64,000 nt of DNA, from positions 124,001-188,000 of the forward strand of contig CAXKVF010000075.1 of assembly GCA_964057225.1 (NCBI GenBank), in the 5' to 3' direction. Shown in pieces: positions 25,201-40,126 of this stretch; position 1 is the stretch's first letter, and each line of letters starts with the position of its first letter. A program made the position numbers and the translations under genes. This stretch comes from Auanema rhodensis. Its lineage: Eukaryota; Nematoda; Chromadorea; Rhabditida; Rhabditidae. Under the pieces are notes generated by a model that was given only the letters and a program-made list of their open reading frames with translations, ran no database searches and had not been told where the DNA came from.

Positions 25201-28200
25201 TAATTAGCATAAATTAAAGTTCACGTAAATTTCAAAGTCATGGTTACCATGCACCAATATCAATAAAAATTTGTTTTTAGACTAATATGGACATGGGGAA
25301 TCTAATTTTGAAAACCGCATCTCTTTATCTTTCACGTGAAGCGAGTTACATACCAAGTGCACATCACGTGTACATTTAATTAGCATAAATTAAAGTTCAC
25401 GTAAATTTCAAAGTCATGGTTACCATGCACCAATATCAATAAAAATTTGTTTTTAGACTAATATGGACATGGGGAATCTAATTTTGAAAACCGCATCTCT
25501 TTATCTTTCACGTGAAGCGAGTTACATACCAAGTGCACATCACGTGTACATTTAATTAGCATAAATTAAAGTTCACGTAAATTTCAAAGTCATGGTTACC
25601 ATGCACCAATATCAATAAAAATTTGTTTTTAGACTAATATGGACATGGGGAATCTAATTTTGAAAACCGCATCTCTTTATCTTTCACGTGAAGCGAGTTA
25701 CATACCAAGTGCACATCACGTGTACATTTAATTAGCATAAATTAAAGTTCACGTAAATTTCAAAGTCATGGTTACCATGAACCAATATCAATAAAAATTT
25801 GTTTTTAGACTAATATGGACATGGGGAATCTAATTTTGAAAACCGCATCTCTTTATCTTTCACGTGAAGCGAGTTACATACCAAGTGCACATCACGTGTA
25901 CATTTAATTAGCATAAATTAAAGTTCACGTAAATTTCAAAGTCATGGTTACCATGAACCAATATCAATAAAAATTTGTTTTTAGACTAATATGGACATGG
26001 GGAATCTAATTTTGAAAACCGCATCTCTTTATCTTTCACGTGAAGCGAGTTACATACCAAGTGCACATCACGTGTACATTTAATTAGCATAAATTAAAGT
26101 TCACGTAAATTTCAAAGTCATGGTTACCATGAACCAATATCAATGAAAATTTGTTTTTAGACTAATATGGACATGGGGAATCTAATTTTGAAAACCGCAT
26201 TTCTTTATCTTTCACGTGAAGCGAGTTACATACCAAGTGCACATCACGTGTACATTTAATTAGCATAAATTAAAGTTCACGTAAAATTCAAAGTCATGGT
26301 TACCATGAACCAATATCAATAAAAATTTGTTTTTAGACTAATATGGACATGGGGAATCTAATTTTGAAAACCGCATCTCTTTATCTTTCACGTGAAGCGA
26401 GTTACATACCAAGTGCACATCACGTGTACATTTAATTAGCATAAATTAAAGTTCACGTAAATTTCAAAGTCATGGTTACCATGAAGCAATATCAATAAAA
26501 ATTTGTTTTTAGACTAATATGGACATGGGGAATCTAATTTTGAAAACCGCATCTCTTTATCTTTCACGTGAAGCGAGTTACATACCAAGTGCACATCACG
26601 TGTACATTTAATTAGCATTAATTAAAGTTCACGTAAATTTCAAAGTCATGGTTACCATGAACCAATATCAATAAAAATTTGTTTTTGACTAATATGGACA
26701 TGGGGAATCTAATTTTGAAAACCGCATCTCTTTATCTTTCACGTGAAGCGAGTTACATACCAAGTGCACATCACGTGTACATTTAATTAGCATAAATTAA
26801 AGTTCACGTAAATTTCAAAGTCATGGTTACCATGAACTAATATCAATAAAAATTTGTTTTTAGACTAATATGGACATGGGGAATCTAATTTTGAAAACCG
26901 CATCTCTTTATCTTTCACGTGAAGCGAGTTACATACCAAGTGCACATCACGTGTACATTTAATTAGCATAAATTAAAGTTCACGTAAATTTCAAAGTCAT
27001 GGTTACCATGAACCAATATCAATAAAAATTTGTTTTTAGACTAATATGGACATGGGGAATCTAATTTTGAAAACCGCATCTCTTTATCTTTTACGTGAAG
27101 CGAGTTACATACCAAGTGCACATCACGTGTACATTTAATTAGCATAAATTAAAGTTCACGTAAATTTCAAAGTCATGGTTACCATGAAGCAATATCAATA
27201 AAAGTTTGTTTTTAGACTAATATGGACATGGGGAATCTAATTTTGAAAACCGCATCTCTTTATCTTTCACGTGAAGCGAGTTACATACCAAGTGCACATC
27301 ACGTGTACATTTAATTAGCATTAATTAAAGTTCACGTAAATTTCAAAGTCATGGTTACCATGAACCAATATCAATAAAAATTTGTTTTTAGACTAATATG
27401 GACATGGGGAATCTAATTTTGAAAACCGCATCTCTTTATCTTTCACGTGAAGCGAGTTACATACCAAGTGCACATCACGTGTACATTTAATTAGCATTAA
27501 TTAAAGTTCACGTAAATTTCAAAGTCATGGTTACCATGAACCAATAAAATTAAAGTTCACGTAAATTTCAAAGTCATGGTTACCATGAACCAATATCAAT
27601 AAAAATTTGTTTTTAGACTAATATGGACATGGGGAATCTAATTTTGAAAACCGCATCTCTTTATCTTTCACGTGAAGCGAGTTACATACCAAGTGCACAT
27701 CACGTGTACATTTAATTAGCATTAATTAAAGTTCACGTAAATTTCAAAGTCATGGTTACCATGAACCAATATCAATAAAAATTTGTTTTTGACTAATATG
27801 GACATGGGGAATCTAATTTTGAAAACCGCATCTCTTTATCTTTCACGTGAAGCGAGTTACATACCAAGTGCACATCACGTGTACATTTAATTAGCATAAA
27901 TTAAAGTTCACGTAAATTTCAAAGTCATGGTTACCATGAACTAATATCAATAAAAATTTGTTTTTAGACTAATATGGACATGGGGAATCTAATTTTGAAA
28001 ACCGCATCTCTTTATCTTTCACGTGAAGCGAGTTACATACCAAGTGCACATCACGTGTACATTTAATTAGCATTAATTAAAGTTCACGTAAATTTCAAAG
28101 TCATGGTTACCATGAACCAATATCAATAAAAATTTGTTTTTGACTAATATGGACATGGGGAATCTAATTTTGAAAACCGCATCTCTTTATCTTTCACGTG

Positions 28201-31200
28201 AAGCGAGTTACATACCAAGTGCACATCACGTGTACATTTAATTAGCATAAATTAAAGTTCACGTAAATTTCAAAGTCATGGTTACCATGAACTAATATCA
28301 ATAAAAATTTGTTTTTAGACTAATATGGACATGGGGAATCTAATTTTGAAAACCGCATCTCTTTATCTTTCACGTGAAGCGAGTTACATACCAAGTGCAC
28401 ATCACGTGTACATTTAATTAGCATAAATTAAAGTTCACGTAAATTTCAAAGTCATGGTTACCATGAAGCAATATCAATAAAAGTTTGTTTTTAGACTAAT
28501 ATGGACATGGGGAATCTAATTTTGAAAACCGCATCTCTTTATCTTTCACGTGAAGCGAGTTACATACCAAGTGCACATCACGTGTACATTTAATTAGCAT
28601 TAATTAAAGTTCACGTAAATTTCAAAGTCATGGTTACCATGAACTAATATCAATAAAAATTTGTTTTTAGACTAATATGGACATGGGGAATCTAATTTTG
28701 AAAACCGCATCTCTTTATCTTTCACGTGAAGCGAGTTACATACCAAGTGCACATCACGTGTACATTTAATTAGCATAAATTAAAGTTCACGTAAATTTCA
28801 AAGTCATGGTTACCATGAACCAATATCAATAAAAATTTGTTTTTAGACTAATATGGACATGGGGAATCTAATTTTGAAAACCGCATCTCTTTATCTTTCA
28901 CGTGAAGCGAGTTACATACCAAGTGCACATCACGTGTACATTTAATTAGCATAAATTAAAGTTCACGGAAATTTCAAAGTCATGGTTACCATGAACCAAT
29001 ATCAATAAAAATTTGTTTTTAGACTAATATGGACATGGGGAATCTAATTTTGAAAACCGCATCTCTTTATCTTTCACGTGAAGCGAGTTACATACCAAGT
29101 GCACATCACGTGTACATTTAATTAGCATAAATTAAAGTTCACGTAAATTTCAAAGTCATGGTTACCATGAACCAATATCAATAAAAATTTGTTTTTAGAC
29201 TAATATGGACATGGGGAATCTAATTTTGAAAACCGCATCTCTTTATCTTTCACGTGAAGCGAGTTACATACCAAGTGCACATCACGTGTACATTTAATTA
29301 GCATAAATTAAAGTTCACGTAAATTTCAAAGTCATGGTTACCATGAACCAATATCAATAAAAATTTGTTTTTAGACTAATATGGACATGGGGAATCTAAT
29401 TTTGAAAACCGCATCTCTTTATCTTTCACGTGAAGCGAGTTACATACCAAGTGCACATCACGTGTACATTTAATTAGCATAAATTAAAGTTCACGTAAAT
29501 TTCAAAGTCATGGTTACCATGAACTAATATCAATAAAAATTTGTTTTTAGACTAATATGGACATGGGGAATCTAATTTTGAAAACCGCATCTCTTTATCT
29601 TTCACGTGAAGCGAGTTACATACCAAGTGCACATCACGTGTACATTTAATTAGCATAAATTAAAGTTCACGTAAATTTCAAAGTCATGGTTACCATGAAG
29701 CAATATCAATAAAAGTTTGTTTTTAGACTAATATGGACATGGGGAATCTAATTTTGAAAACCGCATCTCTTTATCTTTCACGTGAAGCGAGTTACATACC
29801 AAGTGCACATCACGTGTACATTTAATTAGCATTAATTAAAGTTCACGTAAATTTCAAAGTCATGGTTACCATGAACTAATATCAATAAAAATTTGTTTTT
29901 AGACTAATATGGACATGGGGAATCTAATTTTGAAAACCGCATCTCTTTATCTTTCACGTGAAGCGAGTTACATACCAAGTGCACATCACGTGTACATTTA
30001 ATTAGCATAAATTAAAGTTCACGTAAATTTCAAAGTCATGGTTACCATTAACCAATATCAATAAAAATTTGTTTTTAGACTAATATGGACATGGGGAATC
30101 TAATTTTGAAAACCGCATCTCTTTATCTTTCACGTGAAGCGAGTTACATACCAAGTGCACATCACGTGTACATTTAATTAGCATAAATTAAAGTTCACGG
30201 AAATTTCAAAGTCATGGTTACCATGAACCAATATCAATAAAAATTTGTTTTTAGACTAATATGGACATGGGGAATCTAATTTTGAAAACCGCATCTCTTT
30301 ATCTTTCACGTGAAGCGAGTTACATACCAAGTGCACATCACGTGTACATTTAATTAGCATAAATTAAAGTTCACGTAAATTTCAAAGTCATGGTTACCAT
30401 GAACCAATATCAATAAAAATTTGTTTTTAGACTAATATGGACATGGGGAATCTAATTTTGAAAACCGCATCTCTTTATCTTTCACGTGAAGCGAGTTACA
30501 TACCAAGTGCACATCACGTGTACATTTAATTAGCATAAATTAAAGTTCACGTAAATTTCAAAGTCATGGTTACCATGAACCAATATCAATAAAAATTTGT
30601 TTTTAGACTAATATGGACATGGGGAATCTAATTTTGAAAACCGCATCTCTTTATCTTTCACGTGAAGCGAGTTACATACCAAGTGCACATCACGTGTACA
30701 TTTAATTAGCATAAATTAAAGTTCACGTAAATTTCAAAGTCATGGTTACCATGAACTAATATCAATAAAAATTTGTTTTTAGACTAATATGGACATGGGG
30801 AATCTAATTTTGAAAACCGCATCTCTTTATCTTTCACGTGAAGCGAGTTACATACCAAGTGCACATCACGTGTACATTTAATTAGCATAAATTAAAGTTC
30901 ACGTAAATTTCAAAGTCATGGTTACCATGAAGCAATATCAATAAAAGTTTGTTTTTAGACTAATATGGACATGGGGAATCTAATTTTGAAAACCGCATCT
31001 CTTTATCTTTCACGTGAAGCGAGTTACATACCAAGTGCACATCACGTGTACATTTAATTAGCATTAATTAAAGTTCACGTAAATTTCAAAGTCATGGTTA
31101 CCATGAACTAATATCAATAAAAATTTGTTTTTAGACTAATATGGACATGGGGAATCTAATTTTGAAAACCGCATCTCTTTATCTTTCACGTGAAGCGAGT

Positions 31201-31457
31201 TACATACCAAGTGCACATCACGTGTACATTTAATTAGCATAAATTAAAGTTCACGTAAATTTCAAAGTCATGGTTACCATGAAGCAATATCAATAAAAGT
31301 TTGTTTTTAGACTAATATGGACATGGGGAATCTAATTTTGAAAACCGCATCTCTTTATCTTTCACGTGAAGCGAGTTACATACCAAGTGCACATCACGTG
31401 TACATTTAATTAGCATTAATTAAAGTTCACGTAAATTTCAAAGTCATGGTTACCATG
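22261..31457 (+). repeat. Large higher-order unit, copy 1 (9197 bp)
   Basis: First of three tandem copies of a unit of about 50 monomers. Diagnostic variants in order: CACGGAAA (22583), TATCGACATG (23351), ACACAAATATCAAAAAAA region (about 23490), CACGTGGAGCG (about 23750), CAAGAGCAC (about 24298), CATGGGAAATC with CGCATATC (about 24589), CAATGAAAA (26141), a CTTTTACGTG monomer (about 27088), a 49-bp truncated monomer (27539), CACGGAAA again at 28964 and 30196, and CCATTAACC (30045). The end of this copy carries 9 more monomers (1584 bp) than copy 2. Confidence 0.85.
27539..27587 (+). repeat. Truncated 49-bp satellite monomer (copy 1)
   Basis: The monomer reads AACCAATA and jumps straight to AAATTAAAG, so offsets 9-135 (127 bp) are missing. 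ATA lies at both breakpoints, pointing to a deletion through 3-bp microhomology. The same junction recurs at 37792, so the deletion predates the large duplication. Confidence 0.93.
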
Positions 31458-32512
31458 AACTAATATCAATAAAAATTTGTTTTTAGACTAATATGGACAT
31501 GGGGAATCTAATTTTGAAAACCGCATCTCTTTATCTTTCACGTGAAGCGAGTTACATACCAAGTGCACATCACGTGTACATTTAATTAGCATAAATTAAA
31601 GTTCACGTAAATTTCAAAGTCATGGTTACCATTAACCAATATCAATAAAAATTTGTTTTTAGACTAATATGGACATGGGGAATCTAATTTTGAAAACCGC
31701 ATCTCTTTATCTTTCACGTGAAGCGAGTTACATACCAAGTGCACATCACGTGTACATTTAATTAGCATAAATTAAAGTTCACGGAAATTTCAAAGTCATG
31801 GTTACCATGAACCAATATCAATAAAAATTTGTTTTTAGACTAATATGGACATGGGGAATCTAATTTTGAAAACCGCATCTCTTTATCTTTCACGTGAAGC
31901 GAGTTACATACCAAGTGCACATCACGTGTACATTTAATTAGCATAAATTAAAGTTCACGTAAATTTCAAAGTCATGGTTACCATGAACCAATATCAATAA
32001 AAATTTGTTTTTAGACTAATATGGACATGGGGAATCTAATTTTGAAAACCGCATCTCTTTATCTTTCACGTGAAGCGAGTTACATACCAAGTGCACATCA
32101 CGTGTACATTTAATTAGCATAAATTAAAGTTCACGTAAATTTCAAAGTCATGGTTACCATGAACCAATATCAATAAAAATTTGTTTTTAGACTAATATGG
32201 ACATGGGGAATCTAATTTTGAAAACCGCATCTCTTTATCTTTCACGTGAAGCGAGTTACATACCAAGTGCACATCACGTGTACATTTAATTAGCATAAAT
32301 TAAAGTTCACGTAAATTTCAAAGTCATGGTTACCATGCACCAATATCAATAAAAATTTGTTTTTAGACTAATATGGACATGGGGAATCTAATTTTGAAAA
32401 CCGCATCTCTTTATCTTTCACGTGAAGCGAGTTACATACCAAGTGCACATCACGTGTACATTTAATTAGCATAAATTAAAGTTCACGTAAATTTCAAAGT
32501 CATGGTTACCAT

Positions 32513-35325
32513 GAACCAATATCAATAAAAATTTGTTTTTAGACTAATATCGACATGGGGAATCTAATTTTGAAAACCGCATCTCTTCATCTTTCACGTG
32601 AAGCGAGTTACATACCAAGTACACATCACGTGTACATTTAATTAGCATAAATTAAAGTTCACGTAAATTTCAAAGTCATGGTTACCATGCACAAATATCA
32701 AAAAAATTTGTTTTTAGACTAATATGGACATGGGGAATCTAATTTTGAAAACCGCATCTCTTTATCTTTCACGTGAAGCGAGTTACATACCAAGTGCACA
32801 TCACGTGTACATTTAATTAGCATAAATTAAAGTTCACGTAAATTTCAAAGTCATGGTTACCATGCACCAATATCAATAAAAATTTGTTTTTAGACTAATA
32901 TGGACATGGGGAATCTAATTTTGAAAACCGCATCTCTTTATCTTTCACGTGGAGCGAGTTACATACCAAGTGCACATCACGTGTACATTTAATTAGCATA
33001 AATTAAAGTTCACGTAAATTTCAAAGTCATGGTTACCATGAAGCAATATCAATAAAAATTTGTTTTTAGACTAATATGGACATGGGGAATCTAATTTTGA
33101 AAACCGCATCTCTTTATCTTTCACGTGAAGCGAGTTACATACCAAGTGCACATCACGTGTACATTTAATTAGCATAAATTAAAGTTCACGTAAATTTCAA
33201 AGTCATGGTTACCATGAAGCAATATCAATAAAAATTTGTTTTTAGACTAATATGGACATGGGGAATCTAATTTTGAAAACCGCATCTCTTTATCTTTCAC
33301 GTGAAGCGAGTTACATACCAAGTGCACATCACGTGTACATTTAATTAGCATAAATTAAAGTTCACGTAAATTTCAAAGTCATGGTTACCATGAACCAATA
33401 TCAATAAAAATTTGTTTTTAGACTAATATGGACATGGGGAATCTAATTTTGAAAACCGCATTTCTTTATCTTTCACGTGAAGCGAGTTACATACCAAGAG
33501 CACATCACGTGTACATTTAATTAGCATAAATTAAAGTTCACGTAAATTTCAAAGTCATGGTTACCATGAACCAATATCAATAAAAATTTGTTTTTAGACT
33601 AATATGGACATGGGGAATCTAATTTTGAAAACCGCATCTCTTTATCTTTCACGTGAAGCGAGTTACATACCAAGTGCACATCACGTGTACATTTAATTAG
33701 CATAAATTAAAGTTCACGTAAATTTCAAAGTCATGGTTACCATGCACCAATATCAATAAAAATTTGTTTTTAGACTAATATGGACATGGGGAATCTAATT
33801 TTGAAAACCGCATCTCTTTATCTTTCACGTGAAGCGAGTTACATACCAAGTGCACATCACGTGTACATTTAATTAGCATAAATTAAAGTTCACGTAAATT
33901 TCAAAGTCATGGTTACCATGAACCAATATCAATAAAAATTTGTTTTTAGACTAATATCGACATGGGGAATCTAATTTTGAAAACCGCATCTCTTCATCTT
34001 TCACGTGAAGCGAGTTACATACCAAGTACACATCACGTGTACATTTAATTAGCATAAATTAAAGTTCACGTAAATTTCAAAGTCATGGTTACCATGCACA
34101 AATATCAAAAAAATTTGTTTTTAGACTAATATGGACATGGGGAATCTAATTTTGAAAACCGCATCTCTTTATCTTTCACGTGAAGCGAGTTACATACCAA
34201 GTGCACATCACGTGTACATTTAATTAGCATAAATTAAAGTTCACGTAAATTTCAAAGTCATGGTTACCATGCACCAATATCAATAAAAATTTGTTTTTAG
34301 ACTAATATGGACATGGGGAATCTAATTTTGAAAACCGCATCTCTTTATCTTTCACGTGGAGCGAGTTACATACCAAGTGCACATCACGTGTACATTTAAT
34401 TAGCATAAATTAAAGTTCACGTAAATTTCAAAGTCATGGTTACCATGAAGCAATATCAATAAAAATTTGTTTTTAGACTAATATGGACATGGGGAATCTA
34501 ATTTTGAAAACCGCATCTCTTTATCTTTCACGTGAAGCGAGTTACATACCAAGTGCACATCACGTGTACATTTAATTAGCATAAATTAAAGTTCACGTAA
34601 ATTTCAAAGTCATGGTTACCATGAAGCAATATCAATAAAAATTTGTTTTTAGACTAATATGGACATGGGGAATCTAATTTTGAAAACCGCATCTCTTTAT
34701 CTTTCACGTGAAGCGAGTTACATACCAAGTGCACATCACGTGTACATTTAATTAGCATAAATTAAAGTTCACGTAAATTTCAAAGTCATGGTTACCATGA
34801 ACCAATATCAATAAAAATTTGTTTTTAGACTAATATGGACATGGGGAATCTAATTTTGAAAACCGCATTTCTTTATCTTTCACGTGAAGCGAGTTACATA
34901 CCAAGAGCACATCACGTGTACATTTAATTAGCATAAATTAAAGTTCACGTAAATTTCAAAGTCATGGTTACCATGAAGCAATATCAATAAAAATTTGTTT
35001 TTAGACTAATATGGACATGGGGAATCTAATTTTGAAAACCGCATCTCTTTATCTTTCACGTGAAGCGAGTTACATACCAAGTGCACATCACGTGTACATT
35101 TAATTAGCATAAATTAAAGTTCACGTAAATTTCAAAGTCATGGTTACCATGAAGCAATATCAATAAAAATTTGTTTTTAGACTAATATGGACATGGGAAA
35201 TCTAATTTTGAAAACCGCATATCTTTATCTTTCACGTGAAGCGAGTTACATACCAAGTGCACATCACGTGTACATTTAATTAGCATAAATTAAAGTTCAC
35301 GCAAATTTCAAAGTCATGGTTACCA
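32513..35325 (+). repeat. Local 1407-bp (8-monomer) tandem duplication inside copy 2
   Basis: Two runs carry the same ordered variants: TATCGACATG at 32548 and 33955, the 1-bp-deleted CAAAAAAATTTG monomer, CACGTGGAGCG, and CAAGAGCAC, all 1407 bp apart (8 x 176 minus the 1-bp deletion). Copy 1 has this run once; copy 3 has it twice (41217 and 42624). Confidence 0.85.
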
Positions 35326-37791
35326 TGAACCAATATCAATAAAAATTTGTTTTTAGACTAATATGGACATGGGGAATCTAATTTTGAAAACCGCATCTCT
35401 TTATCTTTCACGTGAAGCGAGTTACATACCAAGTGCACATCACGTGTACATTTAATTAGCATAAATTAAAGTTCACGTAAATTTCAAAGTCATGGTTACC
35501 ATGAACTAATATCAATAAAAATTTGTTTTTAGACTAATATGGACATGGGGAATCTAATTTTGAAAACCGCATCTCTTCATCTTTCACGTGAAGCGAGTTA
35601 CATACCAAGTGCACATCACGTGTACATTTAATTAGCATAAATTAAAGTTCACGTAAATTTCAAAGTCATGGTTACCATGCACCAATATCAATAAAAATTT
35701 GTTTTTAGACTAATATGGACATGGGGAATCTAATTTTGAAAACCGCATCTCTTTATCTTTCACGTGAAGCGAGTTACATACCAAGTGCACATCACGTGTA
35801 CATTTAATTAGCATAAATTAAAGTTCACGTAAATTTCAAAGTCATGGTTACCATGCACCAATATCAATAAAAATTTGTTTTTAGACTAATATGGACATGG
35901 GGAATCTAATTTTGAAAACCGCATCTCTTTATCTTTCACGTGAAGCGAGTTACATACCAAGTGCACATCACGTGTACATTTAATTAGCATAAATTAAAGT
36001 TCACGTAAATTTCAAAGTCATGGTTACCATGCACCAATATCAATAAAAATTTGTTTTTAGACTAATATGGACATGGGGAATCTAATTTTGAAAACCGCAT
36101 CTCTTTATCTTTCACGTGAAGCGAGTTACATACCAAGTGCACATCACGTGTACATTTAATTAGCATAAATTAAAGTTCACGTAAATTTCAAAGTCATGGT
36201 TACCATGCACCAATATCAATAAAAATTTGTTTTTAGACTAATATGGACATGGGGAATCTAATTTTGAAAACCGCATCTCTTTATCTTTCACGTGAAGCGA
36301 GTTACATACCAAGTGCACATCACGTGTACATTTAATTAGCATAAATTAAAGTTCACGTAAATTTCAAAGTCATGGTTACCATGAACCAATATCAATAAAA
36401 ATTTGTTTTTAGACTAATATGGACATGGGGAATCTAATTTTGAAAACCGCATCTCTTTATCTTTCACGTGAAGCGAGTTACATACCAAGTGCACATCACG
36501 TGTACATTTAATTAGCATAAATTAAAGTTCACGTAAATTTCAAAGTCATGGTTACCATGAACCAATATCAATAAAAATTTGTTTTTAGACTAATATGGAC
36601 ATGGGGAATCTAATTTTGAAAACCGCATCTCTTTATCTTTCACGTGAAGCGAGTTACATACCAAGTGCACATCACGTGTACATTTAATTAGCATAAATTA
36701 AAGTTCACGTAAATTTCAAAGTCATGGTTACCATGAACCAATATCAATGAAAATTTGTTTTTAGACTAATATGGACATGGGGAATCTAATTTTGAAAACC
36801 GCATTTCTTTATCTTTCACGTGAAGCGAGTTACATACCAAGTGCACATCACGTGTACATTTAATTAGCATAAATTAAAGTTCACGTAAAATTCAAAGTCA
36901 TGGTTACCATGAACCAATATCAATAAAAATTTGTTTTTAGACTAATATGGACATGGGGAATCTAATTTTGAAAACCGCATCTCTTTATCTTTCACGTGAA
37001 GCGAGTTACATACCAAGTGCACATCACGTGTACATTTAATTAGCATAAATTAAAGTTCACGTAAATTTCAAAGTCATGGTTACCATGAACTAATATCAAT
37101 AAAAATTTGTTTTTAGACTAATATGGACATGGGGAATCTAATTTTGAAAACCGCATCTCTTTATCTTTCACGTGAAGCGAGTTACATACCAAGTGCACAT
37201 CACGTGTACATTTAATTAGCATAAATTAAAGTTCACGTAAATTTCAAAGTCATGGTTACCATGAACCAATATCAATAAAAATTTGTTTTTAGACTAATAT
37301 GGACATGGGGAATCTAATTTTGAAAACCGCATCTCTTTATCTTTTACGTGAAGCGAGTTACATACCAAGTGCACATCACGTGTACATTTAATTAGCATAA
37401 ATTAAAGTTCACGTAAATTTCAAAGTCATGGTTACCATGAAGCAATATCAATAAAAGTTTGTTTTTAGACTAATATGGACATGGGGAATCTAATTTTGAA
37501 AACCGCATCTCTTTATCTTTCACGTGAAGCGAGTTACATACCAAGTGCACATCACGTGTACATTTAATTAGCATTAATTAAAGTTCACGTAAATTTCAAA
37601 GTCATGGTTACCATGAACCAATATCAATAAAAATTTGTTTTTAGACTAATATGGACATGGGGAATCTAATTTTGAAAACCGCATCTCTTTATCTTTCACG
37701 TGAAGCGAGTTACATACCAAGTGCACATCACGTGTACATTTAATTAGCATTAATTAAAGTTCACGTAAATTTCAAAGTCATGGTTACCATG

Positions 37792-37840
37792 AACCAATAA
37801 AATTAAAGTTCACGTAAATTTCAAAGTCATGGTTACCATG
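37792..37840 (+). repeat. Truncated 49-bp satellite monomer (copy 2)
   Basis: Identical junction to 27539-27587: AACCAATA followed directly by AAATTAAAG, with 127 bp missing. The two are 10253 bp apart, which matches the local offset between large-unit copies 1 and 2. Confidence 0.93.
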
Positions 37841-40126
37841 AACCAATATCAATAAAAATTTGTTTTTAGACTAATATGGACATGGGGAATCTAATTTTGA
37901 AAACCGCATCTCTTTATCTTTCACGTGAAGCGAGTTACATACCAAGTGCACATCACGTGTACATTTAATTAGCATTAATTAAAGTTCACGTAAATTTCAA
38001 AGTCATGGTTACCATGAACCAATATCAATAAAAATTTGTTTTTGACTAATATGGACATGGGGAATCTAATTTTGAAAACCGCATCTCTTTATCTTTCACG
38101 TGAAGCGAGTTACATACCAAGTGCACATCACGTGTACATTTAATTAGCATAAATTAAAGTTCACGTAAATTTCAAAGTCATGGTTACCATGAACTAATAT
38201 CAATAAAAATTTGTTTTTAGACTAATATGGACATGGGGAATCTAATTTTGAAAACCGCATCTCTTTATCTTTCACGTGAAGCGAGTTACATACCAAGTGC
38301 ACATCACGTGTACATTTAATTAGCATTAATTAAAGTTCACGTAAATTTCAAAGTCATGGTTACCATGAACCAATATCAATAAAAATTTGTTTTTGACTAA
38401 TATGGACATGGGGAATCTAATTTTGAAAACCGCATCTCTTTATCTTTCACGTGAAGCGAGTTACATACCAAGTGCACATCACGTGTACATTTAATTAGCA
38501 TAAATTAAAGTTCACGTAAATTTCAAAGTCATGGTTACCATGAACTAATATCAATAAAAATTTGTTTTTAGACTAATATGGACATGGGGAATCTAATTTT
38601 GAAAACCGCATCTCTTTATCTTTCACGTGAAGCGAGTTACATACCAAGTGCACATCACGTGTACATTTAATTAGCATAAATTAAAGTTCACGTAAATTTC
38701 AAAGTCATGGTTACCATGAAGCAATATCAATAAAAGTTTGTTTTTAGACTAATATGGACATGGGGAATCTAATTTTGAAAACCGCATCTCTTTATCTTTC
38801 ACGTGAAGCGAGTTACATACCAAGTGCACATCACGTGTACATTTAATTAGCATTAATTAAAGTTCACGTAAATTTCAAAGTCATGGTTACCATGAACTAA
38901 TATCAATAAAAATTTGTTTTTAGACTAATATGGACATGGGGAATCTAATTTTGAAAACCGCATCTCTTTATCTTTCACGTGAAGCGAGTTACATACCAAG
39001 TGCACATCACGTGTACATTTAATTAGCATAAATTAAAGTTCACGTAAATTTCAAAGTCATGGTTACCATGAACCAATATCAATAAAAATTTGTTTTTAGA
39101 CTAATATGGACATGGGGAATCTAATTTTGAAAACCGCATCTCTTTATCTTTCACGTGAAGCGAGTTACATACCAAGTGCACATCACGTGTACATTTAATT
39201 AGCATAAATTAAAGTTCACGGAAATTTCAAAGTCATGGTTACCATGAACCAATATCAATAAAAATTTGTTTTTAGACTAATATGGACATGGGGAATCTAA
39301 TTTTGAAAACCGCATCTCTTTATCTTTCACGTGAAGCGAGTTACATACCAAGTGCACATCACGTGTACATTTAATTAGCATAAATTAAAGTTCACGTAAA
39401 TTTCAAAGTCATGGTTACCATGAACCAATATCAATAAAAATTTGTTTTTAGACTAATATGGACATGGGGAATCTAATTTTGAAAACCGCATCTCTTTATC
39501 TTTCACGTGAAGCGAGTTACATACCAAGTGCACATCACGTGTACATTTAATTAGCATAAATTAAAGTTCACGTAAATTTCAAAGTCATGGTTACCATGAA
39601 CCAATATCAATAAAAATTTGTTTTTAGACTAATATGGACATGGGGAATCTAATTTTGAAAACCGCATCTCTTTATCTTTCACGTGAAGCGAGTTACATAC
39701 CAAGTGCACATCACGTGTACATTTAATTAGCATAAATTAAAGTTCACGTAAATTTCAAAGTCATGGTTACCATGAACTAATATCAATAAAAATTTGTTTT
39801 TAGACTAATATGGACATGGGGAATCTAATTTTGAAAACCGCATCTCTTTATCTTTCACGTGAAGCGAGTTACATACCAAGTGCACATCACGTGTACATTT
39901 AATTAGCATAAATTAAAGTTCACGTAAATTTCAAAGTCATGGTTACCATGAAGCAATATCAATAAAAGTTTGTTTTTAGACTAATATGGACATGGGGAAT
40001 CTAATTTTGAAAACCGCATCTCTTTATCTTTCACGTGAAGCGAGTTACATACCAAGTGCACATCACGTGTACATTTAATTAGCATTAATTAAAGTTCACG
40101 TAAATTTCAAAGTCATGGTTACCATG

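Larger units (their letters stand above)
31458..40126 (+). repeat. Large higher-order unit, copy 2 (8669 bp)
   Basis: This copy repeats copy 1 in the same order of rare variants: CCATTAACC (about 31629), CACGGAAA (31780), TATCGACATG (32548 and again 33955), CAAGAGCAC twice (about 33495 and 34902), CATGGGAAATC (about 35193), CAATGAAAA (36745), CTTTTACGTG (37341), the 49-bp monomer (37792) and CACGGAAA (39217). It differs from copy 1 by a local 1407-bp (8-monomer) duplication, a 351-bp (2-monomer) loss after 36.9 kb and lack of the 1584-bp expansion near its end. Offsets to copy 1 step through 9197, 10604, 10253 and, to the next unit, 8669. Confidence 0.87.
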
